Shown: piece by piece, positions 1 through 7,861 of the stretch
How the letters are laid out: each line of letters starts with the position of its first letter
Position numbering within the stretch: position 1 is the stretch's first letter
DNA from: Siphonobacter aquaeclarae
Lineage (GTDB): Bacteria; Bacteroidota; Bacteroidia; Cytophagales; Spirosomataceae
DNA: 39,720 bases
Direction of reading: 5' to 3'
Assembly: GCF_900103285.1 (NCBI RefSeq)
Contig: NZ_FNGS01000009.1
Span: forward strand, 206,772-246,491
Program-made: the position numbers and the translations under genes
Notes under the pieces: model-generated
What the model was told of the DNA's origin: nothing
Databases searched by the model: none
The model's input: only the letters and a program-made list of their open reading frames with translations

Positions 1-53
<53 letters not shown>

Positions 54-58
54 AAGCC

Positions 59-1519
59 ATGCCCCAACTCGCCCTATTCCACGAAGCAGCGATCGGCTGG
101 GAGAACCAGCCGTTGATCAAAGGCCTCAACTGGACCATTCAGGAAGGAGAACACTGGGCCGTTGTCGGGCCTACGGGCTCCGGAAAATCGCTGCTCCTGG
201 CTGTATTGGCGAACCGCCGCTCGGTGGTTAGCGGAACGTTCCAGCGGCAAAAGGAAGGGGTTGAACTGGTACCGATCGATTTCAGTTTCAACCGGAACGT
301 ATCGGCGACAGCCACCTTCTACCAGCAACGCTTTAACAGCTACGCCTCCGAAGAAAGCCCGACCGTCTGGGAAGTACTCCAGGAACAGGTCAAGCCTGCC
401 GGTACGGTCGACGCCCATTCGGTGGAATTACCCCCGCCGCTGTATGACGAATCGTACCTGCTCGAAGTCGCCGGACTGCTCAAGGTAACTCACCTGCTTT
501 TCCGGCATGTGACGTCCCTTTCCAACGGCGAAACGCGCCGTACCCTGCTCACCCGCAGCTTTCTCAAAAAACCGAAAGTACTGCTGCTGGACAACCCCTT
601 CATCGGACTGGACGTCGCCAGCCGGAAGATACTCCACGAAAACCTGAACCACATCGCCGAATCAGGAACGACGCTCGTGCTCGTAGCGCCGGCGTCGGAA
701 ATTCCCGCAGCCGTTACCGATGTACTGCAATTGCCGGAAGGAAAGGCAACGCCTAAAAGCGCGTTTGTACCTCCTGTCGCTCATGCCTCCGGTACGGACC
801 AGCTCGTGCTGCCCCCGTACGAAGGAAAGACCTGGCCGGCGTTTGACTATGCCATTCGCCTGCGGGATGTTTCCATCCGGTACGGCGAAACGCAGATCCT
901 GGACCATATTTCCTGGGAAGTGAAAAGAGGAGAGAAATGGGCGGTACTCGGGCCGAACGGCTCCGGAAAATCTACCCTGCTGAGCCTCATCACCGCCGAT
1001 AACCCCCAGGCCTATGCCAATGATTTTGACCTGTTTGACCGGAAAAGAGGTACCGGAGAAAGCATCTGGGACATCAAACGGAATATCGGATTTGTCTCTC
1101 CCGAACTGCACCTGTACTTCCCGCGGGAGCAGACGGTCTGGAAAGTTATCGCCTCCGGCCTGTTTGATACGATGGGACTCTTCAAGCAACTGAAAGACCA
1201 CGAAAAAGAATATGCAGACCGTTTTCTGGCCGCTTTCCGGCTCGGAGACTTCCGGGACAAACGCCTGGCGCAGCTGTCTACCGGGCAGCAGCGGCTGGTA
1301 CTGCTCGCCCGCGCCCTCATCAAAAATCCGCCCCTGCTTATTCTCGATGAGCCGTGTCAGGGACTGGATACGGATCAGATGGTGCTTTTCCGGGATACGG
1401 TGGATGCGCTCAGCCTGCATTCCGACCGTACGCTGCTGTATGTATCGCACTATTCCGAAGAAATTCCGTCGTGTGTGACGAAAACCCTGCGCCTCGAAGC
1501 GGGCCGCCGGATCGAATAA
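59..1519 (+). CDS. ABC transporter ATP-binding protein with two ATPase domains (ModF/PhrA-like)
   Basis: A 486-residue cytoplasmic protein with two fused ABC ATPase domains and no membrane segment. Domain 1 has Walker A GPTGSGKS (residues 37-44), signature LSNGE and Walker B LLLDNP. Domain 2 has Walker A GPNGSGKS, signature LSTGQ and Walker B LLILDEP. The size and tandem layout fit the ModF/PhrA group, whose role is poorly known and which has been linked to molybdate systems; no permease or binding protein is next to it, so substrate is not assigned. Domain 1 carries Asn where the catalytic Glu normally follows the Walker B Asp, while domain 2 keeps Glu, so the two sites are probably asymmetric. 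The ATG lies 5 bases after a heptad array; no Shine-Dalgarno sequence is visible, as is usual in Bacteroidota. Confidence 0.85.
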   Translation: MPQLALFHEAAIGWENQPLIKGLNWTIQEGEHWAVVGPTGSGKSLLLAVLANRRSVVSGTFQRQKEGVELVPIDFSFNRNVSATATFYQQRFNSYASEESPTVWEVLQEQVKPAGTVDAHSVELPPPLYDESYLLEVAGLLKVTHLLFRHVTSLSNGETRRTLLTRSFLKKPKVLLLDNPFIGLDVASRKILHENLNHIAESGTTLVLVAPASEIPAAVTDVLQLPEGKATPKSAFVPPVAHASGTDQLVLPPYEGKTWPAFDYAIRLRDVSIRYGETQILDHISWEVKRGEKWAVLGPNGSGKSTLLSLITADNPQAYANDFDLFDRKRGTGESIWDIKRNIGFVSPELHLYFPREQTVWKVIASGLFDTMGLFKQLKDHEKEYADRFLAAFRLGDFRDKRLAQLSTGQQRLVLLARALIKNPPLLILDEPCQGLDTDQMVLFRDTVDALSLHSDRTLLYVSHYSEEIPSCVTKTLRLEAGRRIE

Positions 1520-1596
1520 TCTTTTTCCTTTCCCAGGTGCCGGGGTACTGTTTTTTAGGGAAGATTTCGTTGTTTGTATAACCAGCGAAGATTCTG

Positions 1597-3558
1597 ATGA
1601 GAAACAGTACCCTCGCCTTTGTGGCGCTCTTCTTCTTTTTTCGGGCATCCGGACAGGACTATCCCATCCGCCCGGTGCCGTTTACTTCGGTCAAAATCAC
1701 TTCTTCCTTCTGGCAGCCGAGGCTTGAAACCAACCGGCTGGTGACGATTCCGTTTGCGTTTCAGAAATGCGAGGAAACCGGGCGGATTGATAACTTCGCC
1801 ATCGCCGGAAAACGCAAAAAAGGTGAATTCCGCGGGCAGCGGTTTGATGATTCGGACGTCTTCAAAGTCATCGAGGGCGCGTCCTACTCCCTGGCCAGTC
1901 ACCCGGACAAAAAACTCGAAACCTACCTCGATACCCTCATTTCCTACATTGCCGCTGCACAGGAACCCGACGGCTACCTCTACACGATCCGTACCATTTT
2001 GAAAGACAGGATCATGGAGGTCGACTGGCGGTCGGGCTATACCCGCTTTAATTTTCTCAACGGTTCACATGAGCTGTACAACGTCGGGCACTTGTATGAG
2101 GCTGCGGCCGCGCATTATCAGGCGACGGGCCGGAAGAACCTGCTCGACGTCGCCACCAAAAACGCCGATTACCTCCTGAAAGTCTTCGGGCCGGATAAGC
2201 TCATCGAAGTACCCGGGCACGAGGAAATAGAACTGGGGCTGGTCAAACTCTACCGCGCCACGGGAAAGAAAGACTACCTCAAACTGGCGAAGTTTTTCAT
2301 CGACATGCGGGGGCGGAGTGATCTGCGGCGGATACTCATCGTTCAGCAGCCCGACGGCAGCGCATCCCACCTCGACAGCCTTTATTTTCAGGACCATATA
2401 CCCGTTACGAAACAGACCGAAGTAGTGGGGCATGCCGTCCGGGCGGGGTACCTCTACGCCGGCATGACGGACGTTGATGCCGTCATGGGGGCCAAAACCT
2501 ATGGAAACGCGCTGCGCAAGCTATGGCACAACGCCGCCGATCAGAAAATGTACCTCACCGGCGGAGTAGGAGCAAACCGCAACGGCGAAGGCTTCGGCGA
2601 TAACTACCAGCTCCCGAACCAGGAAGCCTACGCTGAAACCTGCGCATCAGTCGCCCAGATGCTCTGGAACTACCGCATGTTTTTGCAGTCCGGAAACGGA
2701 GACTACCTCGATATATTTGAGCGCATATTGTATAATGGATTTTTGTCGGGTGTATCGCTCGACGGTACCCATTTCTTCTACCCCAACCCACTGGCTGCCG
2801 ATGGAGTAACCGGTTTTAACGGCGAAGCGACCCGTGTGCCCTGGTTTGCTACTTCCTGCTGTCCGACGAATGTCGTGCGCGTGCTTCCGTCCCTGCCGGG
2901 CTACGTGTATGCCACGCAGGGAAAGAATCTATACCTCAATCTGTTTATGGCGGGGGAAGCGAAGGTGCCGGTTGCCGGGCAGCCGGTCGTCCTTACCCAG
3001 GAAACCAATTATCCCTGGCACGGCTCGCTGCGCCTGAAAGTGGAGCCGGCGCAGGCAGCCGCTTTTACGCTTCATCTCCGTATTCCGGGCTGGGCGAAGG
3101 GAAAACCGGTTCCCGGGAATTTGTACCGGTATGAAAACGCGGAGGCGCCGGTTATTCCCGTCAGGGTAAACGGGCAGGCTGTTCCGTACCGGCAGGAAAA
3201 CGGATTTGCGCTGCTGAACCGAACCTGGAAGAAAGGAGATATCGTCGAAATCGAGCTGCCGATGCCTGTACGCAAAGTACTGGCGCATGAAAAAGTAACA
3301 GCGGATAAGGGGCGTGTAGCGCTCGAACGCGGCCCGGTGGTATACTGTGTGGAAGGTGTGGATAACGGCGGGACGGTCAAAAAGGTATCCGTTGGCGCAC
3401 AAACCACCCTTCACACCGTCAACGCGCCGGATTTCATCACTGAAAGCGTACTGATCAAAGGAGAAAGCCCGGACGGGGCGCGGTTTACGGCTATTCCGTA
3501 TTGCCTGTGGAGCCACCGCGGAGTGGGGGAGATGGCGGTCTGGCTACCGGCCCGGTAA
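1597..3558 (+). CDS. Glycoside hydrolase family 127 (beta-L-arabinofuranosidase-like, DUF1680)
   Basis: A 653-residue secreted enzyme: a signal peptide (residues 1 to about 20, ending near ASGQ) precedes an (alpha/alpha)6 barrel of the GH127/DUF1680 type and C-terminal beta domains. The zinc and cysteine-nucleophile site known from GH127 is visible as E347-T-C349 and the C421-C422 pair in the motif TSCCPTN; the spacing matches the Glu-x-Cys and Cys-Cys ligands of the characterised Bifidobacterium enzyme HypBA1. Likely action is removal of beta-linked L-arabinofuranose from plant glycans or glycoproteins in the periplasm; the exact linkage is inference. The 3' end overlaps the convergent glycosyltransferase gene by 15 bases. 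Confidence 0.88.
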   Translation: MRNSTLAFVALFFFFRASGQDYPIRPVPFTSVKITSSFWQPRLETNRLVTIPFAFQKCEETGRIDNFAIAGKRKKGEFRGQRFDDSDVFKVIEGASYSLASHPDKKLETYLDTLISYIAAAQEPDGYLYTIRTILKDRIMEVDWRSGYTRFNFLNGSHELYNVGHLYEAAAAHYQATGRKNLLDVATKNADYLLKVFGPDKLIEVPGHEEIELGLVKLYRATGKKDYLKLAKFFIDMRGRSDLRRILIVQQPDGSASHLDSLYFQDHIPVTKQTEVVGHAVRAGYLYAGMTDVDAVMGAKTYGNALRKLWHNAADQKMYLTGGVGANRNGEGFGDNYQLPNQEAYAETCASVAQMLWNYRMFLQSGNGDYLDIFERILYNGFLSGVSLDGTHFFYPNPLAADGVTGFNGEATRVPWFATSCCPTNVVRVLPSLPGYVYATQGKNLYLNLFMAGEAKVPVAGQPVVLTQETNYPWHGSLRLKVEPAQAAAFTLHLRIPGWAKGKPVPGNLYRYENAEAPVIPVRVNGQAVPYRQENGFALLNRTWKKGDIVEIELPMPVRKVLAHEKVTADKGRVALERGPVVYCVEGVDNGGTVKKVSVGAQTTLHTVNAPDFITESVLIKGESPDGARFTAIPYCLWSHRGVGEMAVWLPAR

Positions 3559-4653
3559 GGTTTCATAGAGACGGAAGAGCTTTTGTTCTTCCGTCGCCCA
3601 ATTGTACTGAGCGTGAACAGCCGCGATGCCCCGTTCGCCCATTTCCTGCCGGATGGCAGGGTTTTCGATGAAAAACCGGAGCGCTTCATACAGCTTTTCC
3701 GCGTCGTCCGGTTCAAGGCAGAAGCCGCAGGCATGCGTTTCGACAACGGACTGGTACAACGGAAAAGCCGATGTAATCACCGGAAGACCAAGCCCCATGT
3801 ACTCAAAAATCTTCGTCGGGTACGAATCCGGAAAATCACCGACGGGCCGCAGCAGGGCAATTCCCGCCAGGCAGGTTTTTCCGACGGCATAGGCTTCCGG
3901 CGCGGAAACCTGCCCGTGGAAAAGCAGGTTGTCTTTCACTTCACTGAATCCCGGCAATTGGTGGATATCTTCCCAGCCGGCGAGGTCAAACCCCGGTTTC
4001 CCGAAAATATGCCAGCGAAAATCCGGATACTGCTGCCGGAGCATGCCTGCCGCCAGGATCATGACATCCAGGCAGCGGGCCTTGCTGAGCTGACCGAGGT
4101 AAAAAAAAGAAAGATCCCGTTCGTTTGCCGGTTGCGGTAGTTGATGGATATCCGGGAAGTTATGGATGACTTCAAACGGCTTGCGCAAGTCAGGATACGA
4201 GGCGAGGTAAGCATCCTCCGCGAAAATAAACCGGAACTGCTTCCGCGCGATTCGATCAAACCAGCCGAATACCTTCCGGAAGAGCCACTGGTTGTTGACT
4301 GTCTTTCCCGACAACTGCTTGCCCATGTTTTCGTACACGTCGTATATCACTTCCGTTCCGAAAAAAGACAGGAGCCAGGCAATGGGCAGAGCCTCCGGTG
4401 CGTGGACGTGCACAATGGCCGGGCGCAGCCGCAGGCAATGCCTCAAAACACGCGGATGCACAAACACGAGCCGCTTCCACAGGGAAGCGTAATAGGGTAT
4501 CTGGATAAATGTCAGGGAAGGGTCGGAGAGAAAAGGGGGAGTCGCCAGTACGGTGGTAGGGTACCGGCGGGCCGTTGACCGCGCCATTTTCAGGACCATC
4601 CGGGAGTCGTCGCCCCGGTGGAGGGTCGTCAGGTGCAGGACGGAAGCCGGCAT
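3544..4653 (-). CDS. Glycosyltransferase family 4-like protein
   Basis: A 369-residue cytosolic GT-B fold glycosyltransferase. The N-terminal half starts with an acceptor-side Rossmann strand (SVLHLTTLHRGDDSR), and the C-terminal half carries the donor-site pattern of GT4 enzymes: KIFEYMGLGLPVITS followed by acidic residues, with a Glu about 8 residues before the Gly-Leu-Pro turn. The substrate cannot be told; such enzymes build polysaccharide or lipopolysaccharide from nucleotide sugars. Its ATG overlaps the stop codon of the upstream 4Fe-4S gene by one base (TAATG arrangement), so the two are probably translationally coupled. Confidence 0.85.
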   Translation of the reverse strand: MPASVLHLTTLHRGDDSRMVLKMARSTARRYPTTVLATPPFLSDPSLTFIQIPYYASLWKRLVFVHPRVLRHCLRLRPAIVHVHAPEALPIAWLLSFFGTEVIYDVYENMGKQLSGKTVNNQWLFRKVFGWFDRIARKQFRFIFAEDAYLASYPDLRKPFEVIHNFPDIHQLPQPANERDLSFFYLGQLSKARCLDVMILAAGMLRQQYPDFRWHIFGKPGFDLAGWEDIHQLPGFSEVKDNLLFHGQVSAPEAYAVGKTCLAGIALLRPVGDFPDSYPTKIFEYMGLGLPVITSAFPLYQSVVETHACGFCLEPDDAEKLYEALRFFIENPAIRQEMGERGIAAVHAQYNWATEEQKLFRLYETLPGR

Positions 4654-4871
4654 TACTTCGGTTCTTCCGAGAAGCTGAGCGCGCCGGAAGGGCAGGCTTT
4701 GACCTGTTCGCGAATTCGGTCTGTTTCAGCGCCTTCCATGTTGATCCACGGGTGTTTGCGGGGGTCGAATACCGCCGAAAGCTGCCGCCAGCAGAAGGTC
4801 GAGTGAATGCACTTGGACGGTTCCCAGGTGACCGTCAGCCCGTCGCGGGTGTACTGTTTGATAATATTCAT
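4653..4871 (-). CDS. Small divergent 4Fe-4S mono-cluster protein (Fer4_19, YjdI-like)
   Basis: A 72-residue soluble protein. Cysteines in SKCIHSTFCWRQ and VKACPSGAL, together with the Trp-Ile-Asn segment between them, match the divergent 4Fe-4S family Fer4_19 (YjdI type), which has fewer cysteines than classical ferredoxins. The role in this family is not established; small electron carrier or redox sensor is likely. It is the first gene of a two-gene unit with the glycosyltransferase, sharing one base with the start of that gene. Confidence 0.8.
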   Translation of the reverse strand: MNIIKQYTRDGLTVTWEPSKCIHSTFCWRQLSAVFDPRKHPWINMEGAETDRIREQVKACPSGALSFSEEPK

Positions 4872-5195
4872 GAGCAGGCCCGTTGTTTGGGGAAGGGCGA
4901 CCCGAAATTACGAAGGGAAATTGAAAACGGCAGCAAGCCGGCACGCGGCGCAAGCTCGACGGAAAACCCGTGTAGCTACATCAAAATGAAGCTGTCTTCT
5001 GCTTGGATTTCCGCAAAATATTCCTCATTTTCAGACCCTGAACCTTCACTTTCCCGTATGTCTGGGTGAAAATTGCAGGTATCGTTCTTTCTTTTCTTCG
5101 TAGCAGTAAGGATTTCTTCTTTCAGTAGCGTACCAGTACCGCCAGTAACTGCAACCCAAAACCAGAACCCAACATACTTTAGGCGTTGTACACGT
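4872..5195. promoter_or_regulatory. Divergent intergenic region with weak promoter-like box
   Basis: 324 bases between the divergent 4Fe-4S gene and the DUF4136 lipoprotein gene. On the minus strand TAATTTCG at 4903-4910 differs by one base from the Bacteroidota -7 consensus TAnnTTTG and lies about 30 bases before the 4Fe-4S ATG. On the plus strand TACTTTAG at 5175-5182 is also one base off. No clear -33 box accompanies either, so both are tentative. The stretch 4976-5150 read on the minus strand has a protein-like acidic translation without a start codon (see findings). Confidence 0.35.
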
Positions 5196-5738
5196 ATGAA
5201 ACAGTCTTTCCTTCTCCTTGTTACGCTGGCCGTCATCGGCACGGCCTGTAATCCCAAGAGCCTGGTCATCCATTCGGGCTATGCTCCCAATTACACACAC
5301 CTGTATAACACATACTGCATAGCGTTCGACCCGATCACGGCCGAGGATACCACGCTGCAGCATGATATCATCACAGCCGAGATCAACCGGCAGATGCAGG
5401 TACGCGGCTTTCAGTACACCACCCAGAATCCCGACATGCTGGTCTTTTATTCCCTTCATCCGGACAAAATCAAGCTCAATACCTATGTAAAGAGTTACCG
5501 GTACCCGGAAGTGGATTATGTGGTGGACAAAGCCTTTCTGCGCAAGGGAACGCTCCTGATTCAGTTTCAGGATACGTTCATGAACAAGACGGTCTGGCAG
5601 GGGTACGCCGCGCGCGTATCGCCGGAAGGCTTTTTCGACAAAAAGGCCATCCGCACCGCTGCCCGGAACGTACTCCTGGGCTACCATACCTTCTCCCTGA
5701 CGTACCAGGCGCAGAACCGCGAGCGTTCGTCGTTCTGA
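5196..5738 (+). CDS. DUF4136 domain lipoprotein
   Basis: A 180-residue envelope lipoprotein. The start at 5196 is chosen because it yields a clean type II signal peptide (MKQSFLLLVTLAVIGTAC) with the lipobox Cys at residue 18; upstream in-frame starts would add an unrelated Arg/Thr-rich leader. The body has the pattern of DUF4136: an N-terminal strand and turn (YNTYCIAFDP), a run of strands including DMLVFYSL, and a C-terminal AARNVLLGY helix. Function of the family is unknown. It stands alone between divergent and convergent neighbours; the convergent purN gene begins 8 bases after its stop. Confidence 0.78.
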   Translation: MKQSFLLLVTLAVIGTACNPKSLVIHSGYAPNYTHLYNTYCIAFDPITAEDTTLQHDIITAEINRQMQVRGFQYTTQNPDMLVFYSLHPDKIKLNTYVKSYRYPEVDYVVDKAFLRKGTLLIQFQDTFMNKTVWQGYAARVSPEGFFDKKAIRTAARNVLLGYHTFSLTYQAQNRERSSF

Positions 5739-5746
5739 GTGACGGC

Positions 5747-6313
5747 CTATTGACCCAGTACGGCTTTCTCGATGACGGCCGGAAAATGCGCGTATTCCAA
5801 TGCGTGGATTTTCCGGGCGACTTCATCGGGCGTATCGCCGGGTTCAACCGGGACCGTCGCCTGAAAGAGAATAGCTCCTTCGTCGTAGTGTTCGTTCACG
5901 AAGTGGATGGTAATCCCGGATTCGGTTTCACCCGCGGCGACCACGGCTTCGTGGACGTAGTGACCATACATGCCTTTTCCGCCGTATTTCGGCAATAGCG
6001 CAGGGTGAATATTCAGGATACGATCGGGGAAGGCTTCGACGAGGTTTTTCGGCACCAGCCAGAGGAATCCGGCCAATACTACCCAGTCGATCCCCGCTTC
6101 AGTGAGCCAGCCCGCTACTTCTCCGGAGCGGAACTGCTCCCGGTTGAAGAGGCGCAGCGGAATACCCAGGCGTTTGGCCCGTTCGATTACACCCGCTTCA
6201 GGGTTGTTGCACAGGATCATCTCCACCGAAACGGAGGGATGCTCCCGGAAGTACCCGGCGATGTTTTCGACATTGGTGCCGGAGCCGGAGGCAAATAGGG
6301 CGAGTTTTTTCAA
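5747..6313 (-). CDS. purN: Phosphoribosylglycinamide formyltransferase
   Basis: A 188-residue cytosolic enzyme of purine synthesis that transfers formyl from 10-formyltetrahydrofolate to GAR. It begins with the Rossmann-like strand KLALFASGSGTNVENI (GAR phosphate-binding loop GSGTN at residues 10-14) and carries the catalytic Asn and His in LNIHPALLP and the catalytic Asp in YDEGAI, the positions equivalent to N106, H108 and D144 of the E. coli enzyme. The length is typical. It follows the PyrR-like gene by 20 bases on the same strand, so a two-gene nucleotide operon is likely. Confidence 0.95.
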   Translation of the reverse strand: MKKLALFASGSGTNVENIAGYFREHPSVSVEMILCNNPEAGVIERAKRLGIPLRLFNREQFRSGEVAGWLTEAGIDWVVLAGFLWLVPKNLVEAFPDRILNIHPALLPKYGGKGMYGHYVHEAVVAAGETESGITIHFVNEHYDEGAILFQATVPVEPGDTPDEVARKIHALEYAHFPAVIEKAVLGQ

Positions 6314-6333
6314 GAGTCTTCGGAAAGAAAGGC

Positions 6334-6837
6334 CTAGCGGAGGTATACCCCGGTTTCAGGGCCTTCGAGGATAACATCGATGTGATCGTTGAGGGTCGTC
6401 ATGAGCGCATACCCCGTGAAATCGGCCGACACCGGGTAGCGGCGGTAGTTGCGGTCGACAAGCACCGACACCTGCAGCCGTTTCACCCGGGTCTGGAAGA
6501 AAGGCATCAGGCTGTAGGCCATGGTCCGGGCCGTATACAGGACGTCATCGCAGACGACGACGCACTTGCCGGCCAGTTCGTTCGGATCTACATTCAGCTG
6601 AACGGACCCGGGGTCTGTTTTCTGAATGCGGATGTCGATCTGCTGAACACGCAGGGGAGAAATGCTTTCCAGCTGTTCTTTCAGCAGGGAAGCCAGGACA
6701 GTTCCCTGTCCGGAAACGCCCGCGAGGACAATTTCCTGTTCCTCAAAATTCCGTTCGTATACCTCAAACGCAATCCGGCGGATTTTCTGTCTGATCTGCT
6801 CGGCGTCGAGGAGCAGGGTCTTTTCCATTGAAATCAT
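6334..6837 (-). CDS. pyrR: PyrR-like phosphoribosyltransferase (uracil PRTase / pyr regulator family)
   Basis: A 167-residue type I phosphoribosyltransferase. The PRPP-binding motif VVVCDDVLYTART is present, with the two acidic residues and the TAR turn typical of PyrR, and the preceding flexible-loop region and IDIRIQKTD strand also agree. In Firmicutes PyrR attenuates pyr operons by RNA binding; in Bacteroidota the family may act mainly as an enzyme. No pyr attenuator is visible here, and the gene sits with purN rather than with pyrimidine genes. The start could be the first or the second in-frame ATG (6837 or 6828). Confidence 0.85.
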   Translation of the reverse strand: MISMEKTLLLDAEQIRQKIRRIAFEVYERNFEEQEIVLAGVSGQGTVLASLLKEQLESISPLRVQQIDIRIQKTDPGSVQLNVDPNELAGKCVVVCDDVLYTARTMAYSLMPFFQTRVKRLQVSVLVDRNYRRYPVSADFTGYALMTTLNDHIDVILEGPETGVYLR

Positions 6838-6993
6838 GGGTAAAAGTTACGGCGGCGGCATGAGAGCCGCATCGTTTCCGGTGTAAAATTGGCGAATACC
6901 GGCCAGTGAATGAAATCCCGGCGGGAACATTTTCGGGGCCGGACCGGCGGCAAGATATCCGGGCAGGGTCTTCCTTTGGCGTCTTCCTTTTCG

Positions 6994-7001
6994 TATTTTT
7001 G
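6994..7001 (+). promoter_or_regulatory. Candidate -7 promoter box for the YcxB-like gene
   Basis: TATTTTTG matches the Bacteroidota -7 consensus TAnnTTTG exactly, 42 bases before the chosen ATG at 7044. An upstream TTTG at 6975-6978 is closer than the usual 19-21 bases, so the -33 element is weak. Confidence 0.5.
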
Positions 7002-7043
7002 CATTCCATTTGGGATTTATCCCCGCTCATTCGTTTTGAAAAC

Positions 7044-7607
7044 ATGGCAAAAGCCCCGGTAAATCGATACCAACAGCCTTACATTAACAACGGCCCTGTC
7101 GGCATGCCCCAAGGCATCCGCACGAAAAAGTATGGCCTGGAGCCCAAGATGTACATCAATCTGGCACTTCGGGAGTGGATTCAGAAAGAATGGTTCTGGT
7201 TTCTCATTCCGGTCGGTGTGATTGTGGTGAATGTGATCCTGAACGTAACAAACGTATACCCGAACTGGTGGATCTACCTTGTCGGCGTACTCGGCGCTGC
7301 GGCGTTTGGGCTGTTCCGCGCGATGCAGTTTACCGCTACCACGCAGGTGGAACAGAACAAGCCGATGTTCGAGAAATTCGTCTATGAATTCGATAACCGT
7401 CAGATATTCGTCTGGAAAAACCGTGAGAAGAAAGAAGGCGGCCAGCTTCCCTGGAACATGATCCAGTCGGTGAAGAAAGAAAAGGATGCCTACCTGTTCA
7501 TCCTCGGAAAATACCAGTACGTGCACATCCCGTTTGCGATTTTCAATTCAGAGCACGACATCAAGATGTTTGAGACGCTGCTCTCCCGGAAGGAACTGCT
7601 TAAGTAA
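7044..7607 (+). CDS. YcxB-like C-terminal domain membrane protein
   Basis: A 187-residue protein with two adjacent transmembrane helices near residues 50-95 (WFWFLIPVGVIVVNVIL, then a second helix around IYLVGVLGAAAFGLF) followed by a soluble beta-rich domain (FEKFVYEFDNRQIFVWKN, LPWNMIQSVKKEKDAYLF, YVHIPFAIF) that resembles the YcxB C-terminal domain, a PH-like fold. Function unknown. The start at 7044 is chosen over upstream in-frame starts because it follows a good -7 box and gives a hydrophilic N terminus without the odd leader. A strong terminator follows 20 bases after the stop. Confidence 0.75.
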   Translation: MAKAPVNRYQQPYINNGPVGMPQGIRTKKYGLEPKMYINLALREWIQKEWFWFLIPVGVIVVNVILNVTNVYPNWWIYLVGVLGAAAFGLFRAMQFTATTQVEQNKPMFEKFVYEFDNRQIFVWKNREKKEGGQLPWNMIQSVKKEKDAYLFILGKYQYVHIPFAIFNSEHDIKMFETLLSRKELLK

Positions 7608-7626
7608 GATTTTTCGGATGCCTATG

Positions 7627-7657
7627 AAAGCCGGTGGATTGCCATCGGCTTTTTTTG
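7627..7657 (+). terminator. Rho-independent terminator
   Basis: An 11-bp stem (AAAGCCGGTGG with CCATCGGCTTT, one G-T pair), loop ATTG, then seven T bases. It follows the YcxB-like gene and precedes the ARGCNNT inverted array. Confidence 0.85.
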
Positions 7658-7661
7658 CTTT

Positions 7662-7835
7662 AGGCTTTAAGCCGTAGGCCGTAAGCTTTAGGCAGGTGCG
7701 GCTGTTTGAATCCGAAAGTTCTTCGATCTGGCATCCAATACTAAAAAGAGTGCCTAAATTTCCGAGTCGTAAGACCGGTTTGATGTCCGTACCCGAGGCC
7801 TAAAGCTTACTGCCTACAGCTTAAAGCTGACAGCC
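7662..7835. repeat. Inverted heptad arrays, ARGCNNT family, with 97-bp spacer
   Basis: The left arm (7662-7696) is five heptads: AGGCTTT, AAGCCGT, AGGCCGT, AAGCTTT, AGGCAGG. The right arm (about 7794-7835) carries the complementary units TAAAGCT, TACTGCC, TACAGCT, TAAAGCT, GACAGCC. The arms face each other across about 97 bases with no ORF or other structure I can name. The element fills nearly all of the gap between the YcxB-like terminator and the DUF3050 gene (starting 7862). Confidence 0.85.
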
Positions 7836-7861
7836 GACAACCATCCCCATAAACCCGCTTC

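Noticed and set aside
662-1648. A 328-codon minus-strand open frame opposite the ABC gene
   Set aside because: Antisense shadow of the second ATPase domain.
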